The translations under genes were made by a program, and so were the position numbers. Below are positions 1 through 9,780 of a DNA stretch of 47,267 nucleotides, piece after piece. The stretch covers positions 1 through 47,267 of the forward strand of contig NZ_CADAJR010000016.1 of assembly GCF_902788255.1 (NCBI RefSeq). Direction: 5' to 3'. Within the stretch, counting starts at the first letter, position 1. Each line of letters opens with the position of its first letter. Below the pieces are notes generated by a model. The model was not told where the DNA came from and ran no database searches. It was given only the letters and a program-made list of their open reading frames with translations. The DNA is from an uncultured Methanobrevibacter sp. (lineage in GTDB: Archaea > Methanobacteriota > Methanobacteria > Methanobacteriales > Methanobacteriaceae).

Positions 1-99
1 GGACCCCGGAGATTGCCTAGAAAACACTCAATAAACGATTGAGCAAATAAACATGAAAAATCTAGGAATCCTCGCCTTCTTCAAGGCGAGGTTGTTCAA
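1..99 (+). mobile_element. Right end of an IS200/IS605-type TnpB element (left copy)
   Basis: This is the 3' end of a tnpB gene plus the right-end DNA. Positions 1-99 match 47129-47228 on the other strand with a handful of differences, including one indel (a run of A) and substitutions such as A10 and G74. A perfect 9-bp hairpin lies at 70-78/83-91 with a CTTC loop. The shared sequence ends at ...GTTGTTCAA (91-99); beyond that the two copies differ, so 99 is the likely element boundary. In TnpB systems the right end is part of the omega/reRNA and the adjacent flank acts as guide. The left end of the element is outside the window. Confidence 0.8.
2..34 (+). CDS. tnpB: TnpB C-terminal fragment (5' end outside window)
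   Basis: Only the last ten codons and the stop are present, reading DPGDCLENTQ-stop. The same tail ends the longer fragment at 47195-47267, which includes the RDVNAA motif of the RuvC III region of TnpB. The assignment of this short piece therefore rests on its identity with that copy. TnpB is the RNA-guided endonuclease of IS200/IS605 elements. No transposase TnpA is visible. Confidence 0.75.
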   Translation, partial: DPGDCLENTQ

Positions 100-233
100 A
101 ATCCTATAAATCCTAATAACATTAAAACAACGAATATAACAATTGCTGCTTTTAAAAGGGTTTTTAAGTTTTTAATAACCGCATATACTATAAAAAATAA
201 AACAATTAATTTAAATATAAACAATAAGCTCAT
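96..233 (-). CDS. Small hydrophobic protein, 45 aa, C-terminus formed at the TnpB element boundary
   Basis: An ATG at 231-233 follows the MoaE stop by two bases and opens a 45-codon frame. The product is almost entirely hydrophobic, with two predicted membrane helices (about residues 3-20 and 29-45) joined by a short lysine-containing turn. The TGA stop (96-98) falls in the outermost bases of the TnpB right end, so the natural C-terminus may have been cut off by the insertion. Tight coupling to moaE and the clean reading frame support a real gene, but I do not recognise the family. A chance AT-rich frame is the alternative. Confidence 0.5.
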   Translation of the reverse strand: MSLLFIFKLIVLFFIVYAVIKNLKTLLKAAIVIFVVLMLLGFIGF

Positions 234-235
234 AT

Positions 236-673
236 TTAACCGCCTGCTAAGATGGTTTTAGTGCCTTCTTTTGATATTTCTTCTTTTTTGAATTCAACAT
301 CATATTTGACAGTTTCAATGACTTCTTTTAGTGCATCCAATGTTTCTCCACGATGTGCTCCTAAAACTGCCACTAAAAATAACATGTCTCCAGTGTAGAA
401 CTCTCCGATGTAGTGAACAACGGATATTTCATGAACGTTATATTTGATCTTTGCATTTTCCACGATTTTTTCAATTTCCGCTTGGGTCTTGTCCTTGTCC
501 GGGGTTGTTAAAATTAACTTCTCAAGGTTCATGTTTTCTTCTTTTCCACGTACAATTCCTTCAAATGTGAAAATTGCACCGGAATAGTCTACTTTTGTAC
601 TTTTTTTAAGTTCTGCGATTAAATCTGCAGTTGTTACTTTGTCTTCTTTTGCTTCGATTACTCTTACAACCAT
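236..673 (-). CDS. moaE: Molybdopterin synthase catalytic subunit MoaE
   Basis: MoaE is the large subunit of molybdopterin synthase, which inserts dithiolene sulfur from MoaD thiocarboxylate into precursor Z in the cytoplasm. The 145-aa length suits the family. The N-terminal half has the 'GAIFTFEGIVRG' strand region, followed by 'VVHYIGEF' and 'AHRGETLDALKEVIETVK', then the Lys-rich 'FKKEE' segment matching the family's active-site KKE. A GGAGATG Shine-Dalgarno precedes the start. It is the third gene of a minus-strand run (M14-like protein, nadM, moaE, small ORF). Methanogens use the product for molybdopterin or tungstopterin enzymes such as formylmethanofuran dehydrogenase. No moaD is in view. 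Confidence 0.88.
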   Translation of the reverse strand: MVVRVIEAKEDKVTTADLIAELKKSTKVDYSGAIFTFEGIVRGKEENMNLEKLILTTPDKDKTQAEIEKIVENAKIKYNVHEISVVHYIGEFYTGDMLFLVAVLGAHRGETLDALKEVIETVKYDVEFKKEEISKEGTKTILAGG

Positions 674-720
674 TATTTCATCTCCATGTAAATATTGTAT
701 CTAATTGTATATAACTATTG

Positions 721-1969
<1,249 letters not shown>

Positions 1970-2072
1970 AAAATGACCTAATTTTCGTTAATATATAAAT
2001 AATTATAAGTAAACTTATATTAAAGACTTTTTACTAAAAATATATTATATTAAATTATATGGAGTACTTTTA

Positions 2073-2738
2073 ATGGAAACTAAAAATATAATAATCATTG
2101 CCGCAGTAATTGTGGTAATCGCCATTGTTGGCGTTTTTGCTTCTGGAATGTTAAACAATAATAATGGACCTGCCGGTGAAACCACTCCATTTAAGACAGA
2201 TTTTATGGAAGGTACTTTCGCAGGTAAGGTAAAACTCGTTGATGACAATGAATCATACATGCGTTCATATGAGGATAAGGAAAACAAGATTACTTACAAC
2301 ATTTCTACCGTTGACGATTCTGAAGCACTGATGGATATTTACTACCTGCAGGGTGTGATGAATCCTGAAACCAGGTCATTCAATGGCAATGATTGGAACA
2401 TATACTTCTCACAGGCTGTAGAAGGAAACGACTCAAACTCCTCTGACAAGCCGATGAACATCATCATCTGCCAGTCACAGGGTGAAAAGCAGGGATATTT
2501 AATTTATATGATAATCGATGCTGATTCAAAAGTAAATGCAACATTGAACACATATGGTCAGTCATACACTGACTTTGTGGAACCGTTACTTAAAAGCATT
2601 ACCTTAAAGAAAAGTAATAATGTTCCAAAAATATATGAGCAATTTGGACTGACCGAGGATCAGTTTGCAGAACAAATGGAATTGATTCAACAGGTCAAAG
2701 CAGGTAATCAGACTGCTTTACAGCAGGTAGCAGGATAA
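2073..2738 (+). CDS. N-terminally anchored secreted protein of unknown function
   Basis: The 221-aa protein has an N-terminal hydrophobic helix (residues 5-26, ending in a short Asn/Gly linker) and a hydrophilic extracellular domain. A GGAGT ribosome-binding site precedes the ATG. I recognise no catalytic motif. The central part ('YEDKENKITYNIS') resembles in style the middle domains of the proteins at 11762-12487 and 38297-38827, suggesting one family of small surface-anchored domains. The C-terminus ends in a Gln-rich helix. It sits one base before tsr3 and is probably co-transcribed with it, but no functional link is evident. Confidence 0.7.
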   Translation: METKNIIIIAAVIVVIAIVGVFASGMLNNNNGPAGETTPFKTDFMEGTFAGKVKLVDDNESYMRSYEDKENKITYNISTVDDSEALMDIYYLQGVMNPETRSFNGNDWNIYFSQAVEGNDSNSSDKPMNIIICQSQGEKQGYLIYMIIDADSKVNATLNTYGQSYTDFVEPLLKSITLKKSNNVPKIYEQFGLTEDQFAEQMELIQQVKAGNQTALQQVAG

Positions 2739-2739
2739 T

Positions 2740-3258
2740 ATGAGAATTACAGTCTTTCATGCAAACGAGTGCGACAAGAAAAAGTGCACGGCCATAAAAC
2801 TGGCGAAGATGGGAAAATGCAGGCTGGTGGAAAACATCAACAAGATTCCGTCAGGTGCAATCGTTTTAAATCCCTATGCGGAAAAGGCTGTATCATATGA
2901 GGATTACCGTTATGTGCAAAGAAGGGGAATTGTTGGGCTTGACTGTTCATGGAATGAGGTGTCAAAGTCCAAAAAATTCTTTTCTTTATCTAAATACCAT
3001 CGCTCATTACCCTTTTTAATTGCAACAAACCCAGTAAACTATGGAAAGCCATGCATACTGTCCACCGTTGAGGCCATAAGTGCAACATTATACATTACAC
3101 GTTTCAAGGATGAGGCACGTGACATGATGGACGGGTATAAGTGGGGCCATACATTTCTTGAATTGAACCATGATCTTCTGGAGGCCTACAGTGAGGCAGA
3201 CACCAGTGCCGATGTTGTACGTGTTCAAAATGAGTTTCTTGAATCCAAGAATGAATGA
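2740..3258 (+). CDS. tsr3: 16S rRNA aminocarboxypropyltransferase Tsr3 (DUF367)
   Basis: Tsr3 transfers the aminocarboxypropyl group of SAM to a modified uridine of small-subunit rRNA during ribosome maturation. The 172-aa protein shows the family hallmarks: 'LDCSWN' in the middle, then 'LPFLIATNPVNYG' and 'LSTVEAISATLYI', in the usual order. The start lies one base after the stop of the secreted protein upstream. A T-rich stretch beginning just after the stop (3261-3300) could end transcription. The family is universal in archaea and eukaryotes, so the call is firm even though the function is inferred from homology. Confidence 0.9.
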   Translation: MRITVFHANECDKKKCTAIKLAKMGKCRLVENINKIPSGAIVLNPYAEKAVSYEDYRYVQRRGIVGLDCSWNEVSKSKKFFSLSKYHRSLPFLIATNPVNYGKPCILSTVEAISATLYITRFKDEARDMMDGYKWGHTFLELNHDLLEAYSEADTSADVVRVQNEFLESKNE

Positions 3259-3534
3259 CTTTTACTTTTTTTAAAATATTTTTTTAATCTTTCTTTTTTG
3301 GTAAAATTTTAAATTTTTTTGTATATCAAAAATTTATATACAGTTTTATAATATTTTTTTCATGTTCTGTTAATTTTTCCGATTTATGACAAAAATGGAT
3401 TACATTAATATTAGATTGTACATTAAAAGATGTTCTATAAAGAATTTCATTTATGCTTAAATATTTATCTTTCTATTTAAAAATATAATAACATTATTCA
3501 TTTTTAAAATGATTCATGTTTAGGGTGTTTAGTT

Positions 3535-6500
3535 GTGAAGATAAAAAGCATAATGTTGATAACGGTAATGTTGTTGACAATTTTGATTATGGGTGTCGTC
3601 AGTGCTGGTGACACGTCAGATTTTAATGGGAGTGCAATATTGGAAAATGACCGTTGCCTTGATGAACATGTAATTTATGCAGATAATATTTATTGTGATG
3701 ATTTATCACTAGAGGATGATCTTGAAGTTGAAAACACAGATTTTTTATCTAATGAGTATATGCCCAAGACTTCAAATGAAATTCAAAACTGTGTTGATGC
3801 GGCAAGTAACGGAGACACGATTATTTTTAATGGTTCATATCTGATTGAAAGCACAATTGAGGTTAATAAGGCAATAACATTCGTCGGTGTAAATGATGCG
3901 ACAATTGATGGAAATAATCTTGTTAGATTGTTTAGCGTGTCAGCATCTGGTGTGGTATTTAAAAATATCACGTTCAAGAACGGTAACTCTTTAATGACTG
4001 GTGGTGCTATTTATTCTACAAATGTCGAGTTCAACACTTCAGTACAAAACTCTAGGTTTGTAGATAATTTTGCTAAAAATTATGGTGGTGCGATTTATAA
4101 CGGTAATGCCTTGAATTGTACTTTCATTAATTCTTCAGTTTCCAAGAATGCTGGGGGTGTTATTTATAACGGTAATGCTTGGAATTGCAGTTTTATCAAT
4201 AATTCTGCTGATTCTGCCGGAGGTGCTATTTTTAGAGGTTCTGCTGTTGATTGTCGATTTGTAGGAAATAAAGTTTATAGAAAAAACGGAGGTGCCATTT
4301 GTGATTGTGATGCAATAAACTGCAGTTTTGTTAATAATTATGCTAATGATAATGGGGGTGCTATTTATAATGGAAATGCTTGGAATTGCACTTTTATTGG
4401 CAATACTGTTACCTCTTATGGTGGTGCCATGTATGGTGGTAATGCCTGGAATTGTAGTTTTTTAAATTGTTCATCCAGAAGCAGTGGCGGAGCTATTAGA
4501 GACACATATGCATGGAACTGCCGTTTTGTTAATAATTATGCTAAAAATTATGGTGGAGCTATATTATATGGGGGTGCTTTCAATTGCAGTTTCGTTGACA
4601 ATGTTGCTTATGCTGGTGGTGCAATTTTCTTTAATTGGGGCGATAATGCGGTGAACTGTACTTTTATTAATAATTCCGCATCAAACAATGGTTATGGTAG
4701 TGCAATGAATAATGGTAATGCTTTGAATTGTATTTTTATTAACAATTCTGCTCCTAAAAGTTGGGGTGGTGCTACAAACTATGTTTATGCTGTAAATTGT
4801 ATTTTTATTGAGAATTATGCATATATTGGTGGAGCTATGGCTAGAGGTTCTGCTGTAAATTGTAGTTTTGTTAGAAATGCTGCCAGTTATGGAGGTGCCC
4901 TACGTGACAATGATGCAATTAACTGTAGTTTTATTAACAATTCCGCTAAGGGTCATGGAGGTGCAATTTCATTAGTTGCTCAGAATAATGTAATTAATTG
5001 TTATTTTGAAGGAAACACTGCCAATTTTGGTGCAGTAATTAGGATAGAAAATGGATCTAATATTACTTTGGAAAATTTAACCTGCATAAATAATTATGCT
5101 GAAACATATGGAGGAGTCCTAGATGCAAAAGGCTCAAATTTAACAATAAAAAATTGTAATTTCACCGACTGTTACTGCAATCAAAATGAGGGAGGAGCCC
5201 TTTCTTTTGACACATTAAACAATTTAACTATTGTCAATTGTAATTTTAATGCATGCCATTCAAGAGCATATGGTGGAGCTATCAGAGTAGAGGCATCCAA
5301 TAATGTATTTATGGATAATTTAAGATTCATTGATTGTTATTCCCAAAGGGGAGGATCAGTTTATATTGGTGAAAATGATAAAAATGCTCACAGTTCAAAT
5401 ATTACTCTTTCCAACTGTAATTTTGTTAATTCATCATCCGATTATGGAGGATCGATCTCATGCATGGGCGAAACTAAAGATTTCAATTTATTGAACTCAT
5501 CATTTTGGAATAGTTCCTCAAATATTCACAGTGGTGCGGTTGACTGCTATAAAATTGCAAATGTCAATATTAAGGATTGCGAGTTTATCAATTCCAGTTC
5601 CGTTTCATCCGGAACAATACGATTATATTCAGTTAGTGGAGTGAAAATAGGATATTGTGAATTTGAAAATTGTTCCTCAACTAATGAGGGTGGTGCCATT
5701 TATGCCAATGAGGCTGAAAATCTAATGATTGAAGATTCCTCATTTAAAGATTGCACCTCATTTTATGGAGATTATATTAATATGGGTGATGTTTCGGATT
5801 ATTGTGTTGTTGATTGTATTTTTGATGTGATTCCGGAAGGTATAGACTATTATTATGATTCTATCATTGATGTTGATGATTTGTCCATTGTCCAGGGCGT
5901 TGATGCAATATTGGCCGTTAAGCTGTCAAATATTTTAGGTCCTCTTTCAAATAAAATCATAACATTTGCTATTGAAGGTGAAACATTTACAAAAAGAACA
6001 TTTTCCGACGGTTCAACCGTTTTCGATATCACTGATTATTTGCCTGGTTTGGGAAAATATAATGTGACAATTGGCTATGAAGGTGAAGGTAAATTCAAAT
6101 CAGTTTCAAAGACAATTGCTGTTCACATCAATACTCTCATAGCTAATTTGACTTTTGAAAAGATAGGTAAATATTATATGGATACTGTTTTGGCATTCAA
6201 ATTAACCGATTCAAAAACAGGCAATGGAATTGACCATGTTCCAGTCATGGCGACATTTTCCAATGGAAAGACTGTTCGTTTTTCAACAGATTCCAATGGT
6301 GAATATTCATATAGGGTGCCTTTCATTCCAGGTATATACGGGTTTAAGGCATTGGTGGATATGAATAATGTTGAGGTAAATGCTATTGGGTCGGATAATC
6401 TGAATATCGAGAAAATCGCCGGTGAAATTGATATAAGCTTTACAAAAGGCAAAAGGGACATAAATGTAATCTTATTCAATCCGATAAATTATGATTTCTA

Positions 6501-7596
6501 TAGGAATGTAAAGGTGATACTTGAGTTCAGTAACGGTGCATATACAGAAATAATAACCGGCAGTGATGGAATTGCAACTTATACAGTACCATTTGACATA
6601 GGCAATTATTCTGTTTTAGCTTATGTCGACGATGAGTATACAGAGTTTCCAATAACAGAATTCAATGGCATTGAAATTACTGAAGAGTCAGGTCCTGTTA
6701 ATTTAGATCCTTCTAAAATTAGTTTCGGAAACAATATAGTTTTTGATTATAAAAATTCAGGCTACACAACCTTTGCTACTGTCGGCTGCAGTATCCGTTC
6801 TGAAAATGTTTTAGTTGTAAATCATCCTGAAATCAGGCCGAAGATAGTAGGAAATAGGATTACAGTTTCAGGTTTGGATGTCGGAAATTATGTTTTGCGT
6901 GTGGTAACCACTCCAGATGAAGGATATTATTCTGTTATAGGCCAAATTAACATAACTGTCAACAAGATTTCAGCAGTTGGTAAGGCTTCAAAGCTCACAG
7001 TAGTGCTGAAAAAAGGCACTTTATGGACTGTTAAAATCACTGATTCTAAGACAGGCAAACCTATAGCTGGTCTGAAGCTTACATTGAAGGTTTACAGTGG
7101 TTCTAAATTCAAGACTGTAAGTGTTTCAACCAATTCCAAAGGTATAGCAAGCTATCAGACTAAGGGATTAACCAAAGGAAATCACAAAGTAGTTGTAACT
7201 TCCAATCAGGCAGGTTATAAGTTAAGGGATTTCACATCATTCATTAATGTTATAAAGCCAAAGGCTTTGAAGTTTAAACTTAAAAAGAATAATCCTACTA
7301 AAAAAGCCACCTTGATTTCTTTCCAGATTCTAGACAAGAAGACCAAAAAGGGTGTCAATGGTGTTAAAGTTAAAGTAAAGATTTACACTGGCAAAAAATA
7401 TAAAACTTTCACCCTCAAATCCAAAAAGGTCAGTAAGGTCAAAGGAATCATTGGATTTGCCACCAATGAGTTTTCCGCCGGAAAGCACAAGGTTGTAATC
7501 GAGCCTGTTTCCTTGAAATATAGTGGGTCTGGCAAAACCACGATGGTGATTAAGAAATCTGCTAAAAAATATCCTAAAAAGACATTTAAAGTATAA
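3535..7596 (+). CDS. Large adhesin-like surface protein, beta-helix plus Ig-like repeats, GTG start
   Basis: The 1353-aa secreted protein starts at GTG with AGGGTG seven bases upstream. A signal peptide (residues 1-24) ends at VSAG. Residues about 80-770 form a right-handed parallel beta-helix. About 14 successive coils of roughly 22 residues follow the pattern GGAIYNGNAxNCxFxNN, then longer coils follow. A cysteine recurs at the same place in almost every coil. Residues about 770-1150 are Ig-like Big-type repeats. The last roughly 200 residues are strongly basic and match the C-terminus of the next gene product. No membrane anchor or sorting signal is seen, so retention probably uses the basic module against the pseudomurein wall. 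Such proteins are typical of gut Methanobrevibacter and are thought to mediate adhesion. Confidence 0.9.
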   Translation: MKIKSIMLITVMLLTILIMGVVSAGDTSDFNGSAILENDRCLDEHVIYADNIYCDDLSLEDDLEVENTDFLSNEYMPKTSNEIQNCVDAASNGDTIIFNGSYLIESTIEVNKAITFVGVNDATIDGNNLVRLFSVSASGVVFKNITFKNGNSLMTGGAIYSTNVEFNTSVQNSRFVDNFAKNYGGAIYNGNALNCTFINSSVSKNAGGVIYNGNAWNCSFINNSADSAGGAIFRGSAVDCRFVGNKVYRKNGGAICDCDAINCSFVNNYANDNGGAIYNGNAWNCTFIGNTVTSYGGAMYGGNAWNCSFLNCSSRSSGGAIRDTYAWNCRFVNNYAKNYGGAILYGGAFNCSFVDNVAYAGGAIFFNWGDNAVNCTFINNSASNNGYGSAMNNGNALNCIFINNSAPKSWGGATNYVYAVNCIFIENYAYIGGAMARGSAVNCSFVRNAASYGGALRDNDAINCSFINNSAKGHGGAISLVAQNNVINCYFEGNTANFGAVIRIENGSNITLENLTCINNYAETYGGVLDAKGSNLTIKNCNFTDCYCNQNEGGALSFDTLNNLTIVNCNFNACHSRAYGGAIRVEASNNVFMDNLRFIDCYSQRGGSVYIGENDKNAHSSNITLSNCNFVNSSSDYGGSISCMGETKDFNLLNSSFWNSSSNIHSGAVDCYKIANVNIKDCEFINSSSVSSGTIRLYSVSGVKIGYCEFENCSSTNEGGAIYANEAENLMIEDSSFKDCTSFYGDYINMGDVSDYCVVDCIFDVIPEGIDYYYDSIIDVDDLSIVQGVDAILAVKLSNILGPLSNKIITFAIEGETFTKRTFSDGSTVFDITDYLPGLGKYNVTIGYEGEGKFKSVSKTIAVHINTLIANLTFEKIGKYYMDTVLAFKLTDSKTGNGIDHVPVMATFSNGKTVRFSTDSNGEYSYRVPFIPGIYGFKALVDMNNVEVNAIGSDNLNIEKIAGEIDISFTKGKRDINVILFNPINYDFYRNVKVILEFSNGAYTEIITGSDGIATYTVPFDIGNYSVLAYVDDEYTEFPITEFNGIEITEESGPVNLDPSKISFGNNIVFDYKNSGYTTFATVGCSIRSENVLVVNHPEIRPKIVGNRITVSGLDVGNYVLRVVTTPDEGYYSVIGQINITVNKISAVGKASKLTVVLKKGTLWTVKITDSKTGKPIAGLKLTLKVYSGSKFKTVSVSTNSKGIASYQTKGLTKGNHKVVVTSNQAGYKLRDFTSFINVIKPKALKFKLKKNNPTKKATLISFQILDKKTKKGVNGVKVKVKIYTGKKYKTFTLKSKKVSKVKGIIGFATNEFSAGKHKVVIEPVSLKYSGSGKTTMVIKKSAKKYPKKTFKV

Positions 7597-7621
7597 TGAG
7601 AATATAATTTTTCTCATTTTG
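7595..7621 (+). terminator. Stem-loop terminator after the large adhesin gene
   Basis: An 8-bp perfect inverted repeat (AATGAGAA at 7595-7602, TTCTCATT at 7611-7618) overlaps the stop codon and is followed by T residues. It probably separates this gene from the next adhesin gene. Confidence 0.5.
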
Positions 7622-7761
7622 TTTAATGAAAGCTTGATTTACTCAAAAATTTCCTTAAACTTTATTTCAAAGGCAATATATACTTAATAATGACATAAAA
7701 TTTAAATAAAGAATGATTCGAAGTTTCATATAAAAAATACTATACATTGGAGGTTTTATTT

Positions 7762-9726
7762 ATTAAGATTAAAAAATATCTCTGGGTTATATTGTTGGGT
7801 GTATTGTTTATATTGGCAATTGCATCGGTTAGTGCGGAGGATTTAAACGATACTGATGTAGAATTAATTTCCGATGAAGTGGCTGTTGATGAAGACATAT
7901 TTTTAAGTCAGGATAATCAAGACACAATATTGGAGATTGATGATGCTGAAAACAATACTTTAGAAGTTGTTGAGGGGGAAGTGTTGGCTGCCGAATATCA
8001 ATATTTTAGTGATATTCAAGAAAAAATTGACTCAGTTAGTCCTGGAGATACAATTTATCTAAATGGGACTTATTACGGTTTTGGAAATCCAATTATTATT
8101 AATAAATCCATTACTCTTAAGGGACTAGGTGATGGGGCTCAATTAAAGGCCAATATTAATACAAATCTAAAACAGTGCGCGATATATGTTAAACATTCGG
8201 ATGTTACTATTGATAACTTAAAGATAAGTAACGGATGTGATCAATGGGGAGGAGGCATTTTAATTTATTATAGTTCACCCTTGTACAAGAGAATCACAAT
8301 CACAAATTGTCAGATAAAGGATAACAGTGCTGATGGCAATTATGGTTATGGTGGAGGAATCTTTTTTTGGACAGAGGATTCCATCATAAATAATTGTACT
8401 TTCATCTCTAATCACTGCACAGATTTTGGAGGTGCAATATATACCAACGGACTGAACAATAAAATCATGAATAGTAAATTCAGTTACAATTATATTTCTA
8501 ATGAGCTATCTGGAGATGGACTTGAATATTTCAGAGGAGGTGCAGCAATATACAGTGACTGTCAAAGTTTAATAATTGATAACTGTACGTTTAGTGAAAA
8601 CTCTGCTCGTGAATCATATGGAGGTGCTCTCAGATTGGCAGCTTCAGGAATTGTCAGAAATTCAAATTTCAAAAGTAACATAGCGCTTTTAGCAAAAGGG
8701 ATATATGTTACAAATGATAATATCACTTTCAATGGAAATTCATTTTTCTTAGAATATAAAGAAGATCCAAATGCATTATTTGGAGGCATAACTGCAGACA
8801 AGTTAAAATCCTCAAATACTTTTAACAAGACAAGAATTGATACAAGTGTCAAATTCAGTGCGGAAATGATAATGGAATATTCCACATCAGGCTCAATTTA
8901 TGTGACTGTTGATGGTGGAGTCATAGATAAAACTGCCATCAAGGTTATAAATCATCCTGAAGCTAAAATATCTTTCATTGATAATGTTATCACTGTTTCT
9001 AATTTGAATGTGGGCAAGTACACATTATCCGTAACAACAATTCCTGATGATGACCATAAATCTGTAGACAGTACTTTACCTATCACCGTTAAAAAAGCAA
9101 CTGCAGTTATTAAGGCATCTTCTGCTACTGTTGTCCTTAAAAAAGGCACTGTTTGGGTAATTTCATTGGTCAACTCTAAAACAGGTAAACCAATCAGTAA
9201 TGTGGAATTAACATTAAATGTATATACAGGTAAATCCTATAAACCTGTAAAGGTTAAAACCAATTCCAATGGGATTGCTAGTTTTAAAACAAATATTTTG
9301 ACTAAAGGTACTCATAAAATTGTTGTGAGAGGCACACATGAGGGTTATAATTTTAATACTTTAACTTCCTCAATTAAAGTTATTAAACCAAAAGCTTTGA
9401 AATTCAGGTTACATAAGAAAAACAACAGTAAAAAAGGCTCTCTTGTTACTTATCAGGTTTTAGATAAAAAGACCAAAAAGGGAGTAAATGGCGTTAAGGT
9501 TAAAGTTCTCATTTATACAGGTAAAAAATTCAAAACAATTAATTTAAAAACTAAAAAAATAGGTAAATATAAGGGGATTGCAGGATTTTTCACCAATGAA
9601 TATTCAGTTGGAAAGCATAAGGTTGTCATTAAACCTATTTCGATCAAATATTCAGGTTCTGGCAAGACATCTATTATAATATTGAAATCCGCTAAAAAGT
9701 ATCCTGCAAAAACATCAAAAGCATGA
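7762..9726 (+). CDS. Adhesin-like surface protein, shorter beta-helix, apparent ATT start
   Basis: The secreted protein has about 654 residues: a signal peptide ending near VSAED, a short beta-helix region (residues about 75-330, with GGGI/GGAI coils), one linker Ig-like domain and a C-terminal basic double module. That module is closely similar to the end of the preceding protein, sharing 'VIKPKALKF', 'KKGVNGVKVKV' and 'KYSGSGKT'. The start is odd. The frame opens with TTG at 7747, but that TTG overlaps a strong GGAGGT ribosome-binding site. The codon 7 bases after the site is ATT (7762), aligned with the GTG-AAG-ATA start of the sister gene. An ATT start or a substituted ATG is therefore likely. 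Confidence 0.82.
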   Translation: MKIKKYLWVILLGVLFILAIASVSAEDLNDTDVELISDEVAVDEDIFLSQDNQDTILEIDDAENNTLEVVEGEVLAAEYQYFSDIQEKIDSVSPGDTIYLNGTYYGFGNPIIINKSITLKGLGDGAQLKANINTNLKQCAIYVKHSDVTIDNLKISNGCDQWGGGILIYYSSPLYKRITITNCQIKDNSADGNYGYGGGIFFWTEDSIINNCTFISNHCTDFGGAIYTNGLNNKIMNSKFSYNYISNELSGDGLEYFRGGAAIYSDCQSLIIDNCTFSENSARESYGGALRLAASGIVRNSNFKSNIALLAKGIYVTNDNITFNGNSFFLEYKEDPNALFGGITADKLKSSNTFNKTRIDTSVKFSAEMIMEYSTSGSIYVTVDGGVIDKTAIKVINHPEAKISFIDNVITVSNLNVGKYTLSVTTIPDDDHKSVDSTLPITVKKATAVIKASSATVVLKKGTVWVISLVNSKTGKPISNVELTLNVYTGKSYKPVKVKTNSNGIASFKTNILTKGTHKIVVRGTHEGYNFNTLTSSIKVIKPKALKFRLHKKNNSKKGSLVTYQVLDKKTKKGVNGVKVKVLIYTGKKFKTINLKTKKIGKYKGIAGFFTNEYSVGKHKVVIKPISIKYSGSGKTSIIILKSAKKYPAKTSKA

Positions 9727-9780
9727 ATATTTAAGTTAAATGAGTATATTTTAGAATAATCAGTAAATTGTGGTGTGTGA

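Noticed and set aside
4000-5000. Regular DNA repeats suggesting a CRISPR array
   Set aside because: The periodicity (about 66 bp) is that of coding repeats of the beta-helix; the frame is open throughout, the repeats are imperfect and there are no spacers or cas genes.
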